From positions 6,463 through 18,724 of the forward strand of contig DMXN01000025.1 of NCBI GenBank assembly GCA_003482885.1: a stretch of 12,262 nt of DNA, given 5' to 3'. How positions within the stretch are numbered: the stretch's first letter is position 1; each line of letters opens with the position of its first letter. Below the pieces are notes generated by a model that had not been told where the DNA came from, made no database searches, and saw only the letters and a list, made by a program, of their open reading frames with translations. Made by a program: the position numbers and the translations under genes. This document shows positions 5,737 to 12,262 of the stretch, piece after piece. This DNA comes from Candidatus Moraniibacteriota bacterium (GTDB taxonomy: Bacteria; Patescibacteriota; Minisyncoccia; Moranbacterales; UBA2206).

Positions 5737-7608
5737 ATGGCCAATGCGCAAAAAAATGGAAAATACAGGACGGGTAGTTATTGCGAACTAAACAAGAATG
5801 TTGAAAATTCAAGAATTTACGCGTTGGTTTTTTTAATTTTTATCGTTGCGCTTGCTGTTTTCTGCCGGTTATATTTTTTTCAAGTCAAAAATTATAATTA
5901 TTATCGGGCGCTGGCGGAAAATCAACATAGTCTTTTTCGCAGTCTTATTCCAAAACGGGGGGAAATATTTTTAAAAGATCGCGGAGCGCTTTATCCGGTA
6001 GCGGTCAACAAAGAAACTAAAATGGCCTATGCTGTTCCGAAAGAAATCGAAAATGCCGCTGATGCCAGCAATATTTTATCCGATATTTTAGGATTGGATA
6101 AGGATGATTTAAAAACTAAACTGGGGGAAAAAGACGACATGTACGAGGTCTTAAAGCATCGGCTAAGCGAAAAGGAAATCAATGAAATTAAGAAGAGCAA
6201 GCTCAGAGGAGTGCGTTTGGCGGATGAAGATTTTCGTTATTACCCGGCTGGCGAATTAGCTTCGCACATTTTGGGTTTTGTCGGTTGGAGAGATAATGAA
6301 TTCGGCGGAAGATACGGCACGGAATTATTTTTCGAAGATCGGTTGAAAGGGGAGAGCGGAAAACTTTTTCAAAATAAGGATGCTTCCGGAAAATGGATTG
6401 CTACCGGCGATAGGGAAATTGCTCACGCTAAAGACGGAGATAGCTTGGTTTTGTCGCTGGATCATATCGTGCAATATGAAACGGAAAAGCTTTTAGCTTC
6501 AGCGATTGAAAAGTATCAGGCGGAGAGAGGAGCGATTATTGTGATGGAAGCGGAAACGGGAAAAATTTTGGCGATGGCTAATTATCCTTCCTTTAATCCC
6601 AACGACTATGCTAAGACGGAAGATATGGAAGCTTTTCGCAATTTGGCGGTGAGTGATCCCTATGAATGCGGAAGCGTGTTTAAAACATTTTCGTTGGCGG
6701 CGGCGATTGATAGCGGAAAAATCAATGCTAACACAACCTATATTGATACTGGCGCGGTTTCGGAGGCTGGCTATACGATCAGAAATTCCGATTTGAAAGC
6801 TTATGGTAAGCAGACAATGACCAATGTTTTGGAAAAATCCTTAAATACCGGAGTAATTTTCGCGGAAAAACTAACAGGCAACGAAACCTTTTTGGATTAT
6901 ATGCAAAAATTCGGCTTTGGCGATTTGACAAATGTAGATATTTTCGGGGAAGCGGCGGGGGATATTAAAAATCTTAAAAATTCCAAAAGAAACATTGAAT
7001 TTTTTACTGCTTCCTACGGACAAGGAATTACGGTTACGCCATTGCAATTGATTTCCGCCTACAATGTTATCGCTAACAATGGCGTGCTCTTAAAACCGCA
7101 AATCGTGGAAAAAATAATGCATAGCGATGAAACAGTTTCGGAAATTGCTCCGCAAGAAGTGAGACGAGTGATTTCTCAAAGAAGCGCCTATGAAATAGGG
7201 CAGATGTTGAGAAGCGTGGTAGTGAAAGGTCATGGAAAAAGGGCGGATGTTCAGGGATATCTAGTGGCCGGAAAGACCGGCACGGCGCAAGTTGCCAGTA
7301 ACAAAGTCAAAGGTTACGAAGAAGGGAAGAGCATTGGTTCTTTTGCCGGATTCGCGCCAGCGGATAATCCGAAATTCACAATCCTTGTTCGGCTGGATGA
7401 TCCAAAAACTGTGGAGTGGGCGGAATCAAGCGCGGCGCCGACTTTCGGAGAATTAATGAAATTCTTATTGGAGTATTACCGTATTGAACCAACGGAGAAA
7501 TATTCTTCGGCAGAGCTGGATAAATTCAATCAAGAGCATAATTTGCGCAATTATTTCATAAAAAAGCAAGAACAAAAAGATGACGGAAATAATCAAGAAA
7601 AAAAATAA
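5737..7608 (+). CDS. ftsI: Class B penicillin-binding protein, septal transpeptidase FtsI
   Basis: This 623-aa protein is a class B PBP that cross-links septal peptidoglycan as the partner of FtsW. A cytoplasmic tail and one membrane helix (about 26-48) are followed by the pedestal domain, with RGEIFLKDRG (74-83) and YYPAGELASHILGFVG (168-183). The transpeptidase domain comes next. Its active-site motifs are complete: S313-V-F-K316, S368-L-N370 and K513-T-G-T516. No PASTA repeats follow the transpeptidase domain. Instead there is a Lys/Gln-rich polar tail of about 50 residues. The gene lies nine bases after ftsL and overlaps the next gene by 29 bases if that gene starts at 7580. Position after ftsL supports ftsI rather than an elongation PBP2. 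It should be a beta-lactam target. Confidence 0.94.
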   Translation: MANAQKNGKYRTGSYCELNKNVENSRIYALVFLIFIVALAVFCRLYFFQVKNYNYYRALAENQHSLFRSLIPKRGEIFLKDRGALYPVAVNKETKMAYAVPKEIENAADASNILSDILGLDKDDLKTKLGEKDDMYEVLKHRLSEKEINEIKKSKLRGVRLADEDFRYYPAGELASHILGFVGWRDNEFGGRYGTELFFEDRLKGESGKLFQNKDASGKWIATGDREIAHAKDGDSLVLSLDHIVQYETEKLLASAIEKYQAERGAIIVMEAETGKILAMANYPSFNPNDYAKTEDMEAFRNLAVSDPYECGSVFKTFSLAAAIDSGKINANTTYIDTGAVSEAGYTIRNSDLKAYGKQTMTNVLEKSLNTGVIFAEKLTGNETFLDYMQKFGFGDLTNVDIFGEAAGDIKNLKNSKRNIEFFTASYGQGITVTPLQLISAYNVIANNGVLLKPQIVEKIMHSDETVSEIAPQEVRRVISQRSAYEIGQMLRSVVVKGHGKRADVQGYLVAGKTGTAQVASNKVKGYEEGKSIGSFAGFAPADNPKFTILVRLDDPKTVEWAESSAAPTFGELMKFLLEYYRIEPTEKYSSAELDKFNQEHNLRNYFIKKQEQKDDGNNQEKK

Positions 7609-8932
7609 TCTTAACGAAAAAATAACCGGAAAAATCACAACGCCGATGAAAATTTTGCGTTTTATGGCAAGCGCTGTTTTAAAAAAATATAAACCGCGCG
7701 TAATTGCCGTTACCGGATCGGTAGGAAAAACTTCATCCAAGGATGCGATTTTTGCCGTTTTGAATGGTCGTTTTCGCGCGCGAAAAAGTGAGAAAAATTA
7801 TAACAACGAAATCGGCGCGCCTTTGACTATTGTTGGAGCGGAAAGTGGAGGAAAATCTTTGTTTAAATGGGGAGTGGTTTTTTTGAAGTGGCTTGGATTG
7901 ATAATTTTTCCCGTAAAATATCCGGAAATTTTGATTTTGGAAATGGGAACGGATCGGCTGGGAGATTTGAAATATTTAACTGATTTTATCAAGCCGAATA
8001 TCGCTGTTCTTACGGAAGTTTCTTCCAGCCATTTGGAATATTTTAAAAGTATCGAAGCGATTTTAAAAGAAAAATCTACTATTATTCGGGCATTGGATGA
8101 AAAAGGTTTGGCGATTGTTAACGCGGATAATCCGCGTATTGCCAAATTAAAAGACAATTCGCGGCAAAATGGAATCGTGGCCGAAATTTTTTCTTTTGGT
8201 TTTTCGGAAACAGCCGATGCGCGGGCGATGGATGTATTTTTGAACTGTTGCGAAAAAGATATGCCCGGAGGCTTGAGCTTTAAATTAAATTACAAAGGGA
8301 CAACTATGCCGATGCGTTTGAATAATATTTTGGCGCGGCACAATATTTACGCGGCGCTGGCGGGAGTTTCCGTCGGTATCGGGCTGGGAATGAATTTGGT
8401 GGAAATCGGAGCTAATCTGGAAAATTTTTCCTTACCGGCTGGTCGGATGAATTTAATCAAAGGAATAAAGAATTCGTTTATTATCGATGATACTTACAAT
8501 TCCTCGCTTGTTTCCGCGTCATCCGCATTGGAAGTTTTGCGCGCTTTGAAGCAAAATCGAAAAATCGCGGTGTTGGGCGATATGCTTGAATTGGGAGCGC
8601 ATACCAAGTCGGATCATCGAATGCTGGCGAAAAAGTTTTTAGAAATTGAAGGCGATATTTTTTTTGCGGTTGGAAAGCGGATGAAATTCGCTGCGGAAGA
8701 ATTAAAAAAGCGTAGGTTTTCCGGCGAGATTTATGAATTTTCCAATCCGGCGGAGGCTGGAAAAAAATTACAGGAAATTTTGCGCGCCGGCGATGCAATT
8801 TTGGTTAAGGGTTCGCAAGCGATACGAATGGAAAAGATAGTGGAAGAAATAATGGCTGAACCGCAAAAAGCCGAAAAACTTTTGTGCCGGCAGAACGCGG
8901 AATGGAAAAAGAAAGAGTGGAAAGAAGTTTAG
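7580..8932 (+). CDS. murF: MurF-type Mur ligase (UDP-MurNAc-tripeptide:D-Ala-D-Ala ligase), N-terminal domain reduced
   Basis: MurF joins D-Ala-D-Ala to UDP-MurNAc-tripeptide using ATP. The central ATPase domain has P-loop VTGSVGKTSSK (44-54), EKNYNNEIGAPLTIV (71-85), LEMGTDRLGDL (120-130) and SSSHLEYF (148-155). The C-terminal domain has ARHNIYAALAG (252-262), DDTYNSSL (303-310) and LGDMLELG (332-339). NYNNEIG and DDTYN point to MurF rather than MurC, D or E. Two things are unusual. The P-loop is near residue 46, about 60 earlier than in E. coli MurF, so most of the uridine-nucleotide-binding domain is missing. Residues about 95-119 add a hydrophobic segment (FKWGVVFLKWLGLIIFPVKY) that E. 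coli MurF lacks. The start is uncertain: ATG 7580 overlaps ftsI, while ATG 7646 is in frame, closer to the conserved part and leaves the overlap. Neither has a Shine-Dalgarno sequence. Confidence 0.9.
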   Translation: MTEIIKKKNNLNEKITGKITTPMKILRFMASAVLKKYKPRVIAVTGSVGKTSSKDAIFAVLNGRFRARKSEKNYNNEIGAPLTIVGAESGGKSLFKWGVVFLKWLGLIIFPVKYPEILILEMGTDRLGDLKYLTDFIKPNIAVLTEVSSSHLEYFKSIEAILKEKSTIIRALDEKGLAIVNADNPRIAKLKDNSRQNGIVAEIFSFGFSETADARAMDVFLNCCEKDMPGGLSFKLNYKGTTMPMRLNNILARHNIYAALAGVSVGIGLGMNLVEIGANLENFSLPAGRMNLIKGIKNSFIIDDTYNSSLVSASSALEVLRALKQNRKIAVLGDMLELGAHTKSDHRMLAKKFLEIEGDIFFAVGKRMKFAAEELKKRRFSGEIYEFSNPAEAGKKLQEILRAGDAILVKGSQAIRMEKIVEEIMAEPQKAEKLLCRQNAEWKKKEWKEV

Positions 8933-8939
8933 ATTTTTT

Positions 8940-10010
8940 ATGTTAAAAAAAATAATTCAGCAAAAAAAAGTATTAATCGGGTTGTCCGGCGGAGTGGATT
9001 CGGCTGTTTCCGCGGCGCTATTAAAAGAACAGGAATATGCCGTTAACGCGGTTTTTTTTCATTTTTGGGATGCTGGAGAAAAAACCAAAAAGACGATTGA
9101 CGATGTGAAAAGCATTTGCAAAGTTTTGGATATTTCGCTGAAAATAATTGACGCGCGCGCGGAGTTTAAAAAAACCGTGATTAAATATTTTTTGGACGAA
9201 TACGCCGTCGGCAGAACTCCCAATCCTTGTATTTCTTGCAATGAAAAAATGAAATTTAAATTGTTGCTGGAGATAGCCGATAAAATGAAAATTAAAACAG
9301 TTGCCACGGGACATTACGCGAAAATAAAAAAAGTTGAAGTTGGCGGGAAGATAGTTTATAAATTATTTCCGGCGAGCGATCAGCAAAAAGATCAATCATA
9401 TTTCTTGTATCGTTTGGCGCAAAAAGATTTGGCGCGGATAAGTTTTCCTTTGGGCGGGAAGACAAAAATCGAAGTGCGGGAATTAGCAAAAAAATTAGGA
9501 CTGCCTGTTTTTGACAAAGCGGAATCACAGGACATTTGTTTTTTAGCTGATAATGATTTGGAGAAATTTTTGGCGGGAAAAATAAAAACGAAAAAAGGAA
9601 AAATTATTGATACGAATGGAAAAATATTAAGTGAACATAGAGGTTTGCCGTTTTATACTATTGGACAGAGAAAGGGCATTAATATTGGCGGAACAGGACC
9701 GTATTTTGTTGTTTCCAAAAACTTGAAAAAAAATATTTTAATAGTGACGAATGATCAAAAGTATCCGGCTTTAGGTCAAGAAAATATAAAATTAAGACAA
9801 GTCCATTGGCTGGCAGGTTGTTCAAAGTTGCCTGCAAAAGTTTGGGCGCGCATCCGCTACCGCAATCCTTTGGCATATGCTATAATCAAAAAAAATAAGA
9901 GGGGTTTTGTTTTAGAATTTGAAACTCCGCAAAAAGCGGTTTCCGCCGGTCAGTCAGCGGTGTTTTATGACAACGATGGGGAAGTTTTGGGGGGAGGAAT
10001 TATAAAATAA
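8940..10010 (+). CDS. mnmA: tRNA-specific 2-thiouridylase MnmA
   Basis: MnmA adenylates U34 of tRNA-Lys, -Glu and -Gln and transfers sulfur to make 2-thiouridine. The 356-aa protein has the PP-loop LSGGVDS (15-21) and the motif GRTPNPCISCNEKMKF (91-106). VATGHYAKI (121-129), SDQQKDQSYFLYRL (146-159), AESQDICFL (194-202) and TIGQRKGINIGG follow. C100 and C200 match the catalytic cysteine pair (C102 and C199 in E. coli). C97 is an additional cysteine seen in many homologues. Length and order are normal. It starts seven bases after the murF stop with no terminator between, so it is probably co-transcribed with the cell-wall genes. That is not its usual neighbourhood. Confidence 0.96.
   Translation: MLKKIIQQKKVLIGLSGGVDSAVSAALLKEQEYAVNAVFFHFWDAGEKTKKTIDDVKSICKVLDISLKIIDARAEFKKTVIKYFLDEYAVGRTPNPCISCNEKMKFKLLLEIADKMKIKTVATGHYAKIKKVEVGGKIVYKLFPASDQQKDQSYFLYRLAQKDLARISFPLGGKTKIEVRELAKKLGLPVFDKAESQDICFLADNDLEKFLAGKIKTKKGKIIDTNGKILSEHRGLPFYTIGQRKGINIGGTGPYFVVSKNLKKNILIVTNDQKYPALGQENIKLRQVHWLAGCSKLPAKVWARIRYRNPLAYAIIKKNKRGFVLEFETPQKAVSAGQSAVFYDNDGEVLGGGIIK
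9878..9886 (+). promoter_or_regulatory. Possible extended -10 element inside the end of mnmA
   Basis: TGCTATAAT is a perfect extended -10 motif 130 bases before the unknown gene at 10016. There is no recognisable -35 at 17 bp. It could drive the downstream genes separately, or it could be a chance match in coding DNA (it encodes part of YAIIK). In an AT-rich genome one or two such matches are expected by chance. Confidence 0.25.
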
Positions 10011-10015
10011 ATTTT

Positions 10016-10741
10016 ATGAATGAAGGAGTTTGTTTTGAAAAACCAAAAAAAATAGAATCTGCGGAAAAGGAGCAAGAGAAAAAAGAGCGAAGAAGCGATT
10101 CCTGCTTGGATTTACTGATGATTAATATCAATAATTATGCAAATTTCTATGATAGCAAATTCGTTTTAGATTTTCAGAGGGATGAATTCGGATTTCCGGA
10201 AAACGAGAGAAATGAAATGAAAGAAGCGATTAGAAAATTAAAGGATAAAATATCAGATATTTATAACGAAGATAAAAATGTATATATTGAAAGAGAGGGT
10301 CAAATAAGTCATATACTCGGAAACTCTATTTTAGTAACTGCCGGAGCTTTTGCCGAGCGGTATGATAATGGGAAAAATATTTCAAAGGAGGCTAGGAAAA
10401 CAATTAGAAACGAAATGAATCTCTTGAATTATTATACAAAAGAATTATCGAAGGATGAAAATTTTTTGCGGCAGGAGATAACTTTTGAAAATGGCTATTT
10501 GAGGAATTTTGAAAAGTTTTTCAAGGGAGAAATCGATGCGGCATCTCCAAATAGAATTATACTTTTGAATTTTTTTCGAGATTTGGAAAAATATGGAATG
10601 AAAGAAGATGAATTTTTGGAGCGATTGAATAATATTGACAAAAAAACACATGCCCATAGATTTTTAGACTTGCAGGCATTGGAAAGGAAGGGGTTAGTAA
10701 CTGTTAATGATAGAGAGGAGAGGTACTATAAATTAGCTTAA
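10016..10741 (+). CDS. Unknown soluble helical protein with winged-helix-like C-terminus
   Basis: I do not recognise this 241-aa protein. It has no membrane helix or signal peptide. The first 30 residues are strongly charged (KKIESAEKEQEKKERR) and probably disordered. The rest reads as mostly alpha-helical, with Lys/Glu-rich helices (about 65-85, 122-150, 160-172 and 183-207). The last 30 residues include LDLQALERKGLVTVNDREERYYKLA. This resembles the recognition-helix end and wing of a winged-helix regulator, where a Leu-x-x-x-Gly-Leu turn is followed by a two-strand wing, but no full HTH can be shown. By eye its codons use more ATA and AGA than its neighbours. It starts five bases after the mnmA stop, without a Shine-Dalgarno sequence. 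Co-transcription with mnmA is likely. Function unknown. Confidence 0.75.
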   Translation: MNEGVCFEKPKKIESAEKEQEKKERRSDSCLDLLMININNYANFYDSKFVLDFQRDEFGFPENERNEMKEAIRKLKDKISDIYNEDKNVYIEREGQISHILGNSILVTAGAFAERYDNGKNISKEARKTIRNEMNLLNYYTKELSKDENFLRQEITFENGYLRNFEKFFKGEIDAASPNRIILLNFFRDLEKYGMKEDEFLERLNNIDKKTHAHRFLDLQALERKGLVTVNDREERYYKLA

Positions 10742-10758
10742 CAATATTGAAAATTATT

Positions 10759-11019
10759 ATGGACACGCAAAATGATGGTGAAAAAGATCGGCAGAAAAGA
10801 CGAATTCAAATGGAGCTTTTAATTTTAGATTCTGACGCGCGCAAGTTTTCCAATGAAAAGATTTCGTTGGACGCGGAAATGCGAAAGTTAAAACAAGACG
10901 AGGAACGGATCAGAATTTCTTTGGATGAAAAAAAACGGCGTTATGAAACAGTAACCAGGGAGATTTTAAGCAAGGATGAAGAAACCAGACGGCTTAAGAA
11001 AAAATTAAATTCATTATAA
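10759..11019 (+). CDS. Unknown small charged coiled-coil protein
   Basis: No family recognised. From ATG 10759 the product is 86 aa. An in-frame TTG at 10747 would add four residues, but neither start has a Shine-Dalgarno sequence and ATG is preferred. After a polar N-terminus almost the whole chain is predicted helix with heptad-like spacing of Leu/Ile/Met (about 18-85). It is very rich in Lys, Arg, Glu and Asp. It has no Cys, Trp or membrane segment. Such a sequence should form a dimeric or higher coiled coil in the cytoplasm. The gap to the preceding gene is 17 bases and to the next gene 22 bases, so it sits within the same run of genes. Confidence 0.68.
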   Translation: MDTQNDGEKDRQKRRIQMELLILDSDARKFSNEKISLDAEMRKLKQDEERIRISLDEKKRRYETVTREILSKDEETRRLKKKLNSL

Positions 11020-11041
11020 ATAATTTTTAATAAAAAAATAT

Positions 11042-11461
11042 ATGTCGCCAAAAGCAAAATTAATTCGGACGGTGTATATTTACTTAGCGGCGCTGATCAG
11101 CCTTATTTTTACGGCTGTCGGAACCGGCACGCTTCTTAATACGGGATTAAAATACGCGATTTTTCCCGAGGCGGAAAAGAAAAGTTATTATGAATGCAAT
11201 CAGCAACCGCCGATGTACGGCGCCGAAGCAGATGTAAAAAATATGGAAAATATTGCTACGGATCAACAAAAAAAGAAATTGGAATCGTTGTTGGCTGATT
11301 ATGAAAATTGGAAAACTAATAATTTCGGAAACGCTTGCATTCAACCGGCGCGGCAAAACAAAATCATCGACGCAATAACAATGGTGCTTATCGCTCTGCC
11401 GATTTGCTTGTTGCATTGGTTGGTGATTAAAAGAGAAAAGGACGAAAAAGGGGAGGAATAA
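11042..11461 (+). CDS. Two-TM membrane protein of unknown function (CPR-type)
   Basis: The 139-aa protein has two membrane helices, at about residues 9-37 and 110-129. They are separated by a loop of about 70 residues containing QQPPMYGAEADVKNMEN and LLADYENWKTNN. Both ends are basic (MSPKAKLIR and KREKDEKGEE), so by the positive-inside rule both termini are cytoplasmic and the loop faces outward. The loop has two cysteines (C52 and C99) that could form a disulfide. From memory, a similar layout (QQPP in the loop, then DY.NW, then a second helix ending LP...HW) recurs in Parcubacteria proteins of unknown function. I cannot verify this here. It lies 25 bases before gltX. Confidence 0.8.
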   Translation: MSPKAKLIRTVYIYLAALISLIFTAVGTGTLLNTGLKYAIFPEAEKKSYYECNQQPPMYGAEADVKNMENIATDQQKKKLESLLADYENWKTNNFGNACIQPARQNKIIDAITMVLIALPICLLHWLVIKREKDEKGEE

Positions 11462-11486
11462 TAGTTTATTAAAAGTGAATTTTAAG

Positions 11487-12262
11487 ATGAAAATCGCTAA
11501 CAAAATTCGCGTTCGTTTTGCGCCGTCGCCGACGGGATATATGCATGTGGGGAATTTCCGCACGGCTTTATACGACTATCTTTTCGCCAAAAAAACCGGC
11601 GGTGATTTTATTTTGCGCGTTGAAGATACGGACAAAAAAAGATTTATTCCTGATGCTTTGGAAAAACTTATTAACATTATGAATTGGGCGGGGCTTGATT
11701 ATGTCGAAGGCGTTTATTCTGAAGACGGAGAATTTATTCAGAAAGGTGATTTTGGACCGTATATTCAATCTGAACGACTGGACATATATCAAAAATACGC
11801 CAAGCAGCTCATTGAAAGCGGAAAGGCTTATTATTGTTTTTGCGCGCCGGAAAGATTGGAAGAAATGCGCAATGAACAAATAGCAAAAAAACAAGCTCCG
11901 ATGTATGATCGAAATTGTTTGAAATTATCTTCGGAAGAAGTTGAAAAAAAAATAAAAGCCGGCGAAAAATATGTAATTCGCCAAAAAATCGATACGGAAG
12001 GATTTACGGAATATGAAGACTTGATTCGCGGAAAAGTAAAAATAAAAAATGATTTACTGGACGATCAAGTGTTGTTAAAATCCGATGGTTATCCGACATA
12101 TAATTTTGCCAATGTTGTTGATGATAATTTAATGCAAATCTCACATATTATTCGTGGCGAAGAATATGTTTCCAGCACCCCGAAATATATTCAACTTTAT
12201 CAAAATTTCGGCTGGAATATTCCAAAATTCGCTCATTTGCCTTTGCTTTTGAATCCCGATAA
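11487..12262 (+). CDS. gltX: Glutamyl-tRNA synthetase, N-terminal part (runs off window)
   Basis: GltX charges tRNA with glutamate. The window holds 258 codons, most of the class I catalytic domain. The HIGH motif is H20-V-G-N23 in RFAPSPTGYMHVGNFRTALY. It is followed by FILRVEDTDKKR (41-52), GPYIQSERLDIY (90-101) and LLKSDGYPTYNFANVVDD (196-213). SHIIRGEEYVSSTPKY (219-234) matches the site around the amino-acid and ATP pocket. C117-x-C119, then Y140-x3-C144, matches the E. coli-type zinc-binding pattern. The frame is open at the window end, just before the expected KMSKS-type motif. The ATG has only weak upstream purines. In lineages without GlnRS this enzyme also makes Glu-tRNA-Gln for GatCAB, but that cannot be decided from the window. 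Confidence 0.95.
   Translation, partial: MKIANKIRVRFAPSPTGYMHVGNFRTALYDYLFAKKTGGDFILRVEDTDKKRFIPDALEKLINIMNWAGLDYVEGVYSEDGEFIQKGDFGPYIQSERLDIYQKYAKQLIESGKAYYCFCAPERLEEMRNEQIAKKQAPMYDRNCLKLSSEEVEKKIKAGEKYVIRQKIDTEGFTEYEDLIRGKVKIKNDLLDDQVLLKSDGYPTYNFANVVDDNLMQISHIIRGEEYVSSTPKYIQLYQNFGWNIPKFAHLPLLLNPD

Noticed and set aside
10747..10758. TTG start for the coiled-coil protein
   Set aside because: ATG at 10759 is only four codons downstream, and nothing such as a Shine-Dalgarno sequence favours TTG.
11695..11883. 62-aa frame inside gltX
   Set aside because: It lies in another frame of a strongly conserved GltX region and has no independent support.
1..12262. CRISPR arrays, insertion sequences, tRNA or rRNA genes
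   Set aside because: I looked for regular repeats, transposase motifs, terminal inverted repeats and tRNA-like cloverleaf ends, and found none.

Overview
The window is a gene-dense, AT-rich stretch of bacterial chromosome in which every supported gene lies on the + strand. It looks like a member of the Candidate Phyla Radiation (Patescibacteria, Parcubacteria-like). The reasons are a divergent pilM-pilN-pilO block, a shortened division/cell-wall cluster, a MurF-type ligase without the usual N-terminal domain, a two-TM membrane protein of a type I recall from Parcubacteria, and almost no Shine-Dalgarno sequences. TGA is used as a stop codon (pilM, pilN and the pilO-like gene), so the recoded Gracilibacteria/Absconditabacteria code is not in use. 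The taxonomic call rests on pattern and memory, not on a search.

Layout: (1) 2-1095 holds the 3' end of metG (methionyl-tRNA synthetase) and tatD, joined by a TAATG overlap. (2) 1088-3866 is a type IV pilus assembly operon, pilM-pilN-pilO-like plus a 110-aa membrane protein. All three junctions are ATGA overlaps. A perfect extended -10 sits six bases before the pilM ATG, and a strong hairpin/T-tract terminator closes the operon. (3) 3867-3954 is a well-formed control region for the division/cell-wall cluster, with a -35/17 bp/-10 promoter and two MraZ-type direct repeats that run into the ribosome entry site. A consensus DnaA box lies just upstream, before the terminator. (4) 3955-8932 is mraZ-rsmH-ftsL-ftsI-murF. 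(5) 8940-11461 is mnmA (tRNA 2-thiouridylase) and three genes of unknown function: a soluble helical protein with a winged-helix-like end, a small charged coiled coil and a two-TM protein. (6) 11487 to the window end is the first 258 codons of gltX (glutamyl-tRNA synthetase), cut before its KMSKS motif.

How they work together: PilM, PilN and the PilO-like protein should form the inner-membrane alignment platform of a type IV pilus or DNA-uptake machine, and the 110-aa protein may be a further part of it. MraZ probably autoregulates the second operon, which makes a ribosomal RNA methyltransferase, two septal membrane proteins and a murein precursor ligase. No terminator is visible after 3866, so division, murein synthesis, tRNA thiolation and tRNA charging may share one long transcript.

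The most interesting points are the predicted leaderless pilM promoter, the pilus-linked 110-aa protein, the mraZ control region with its DnaA box, the remodelled MurF, and the three unknown genes before gltX. No mobile element, CRISPR array, tRNA or rRNA was seen.
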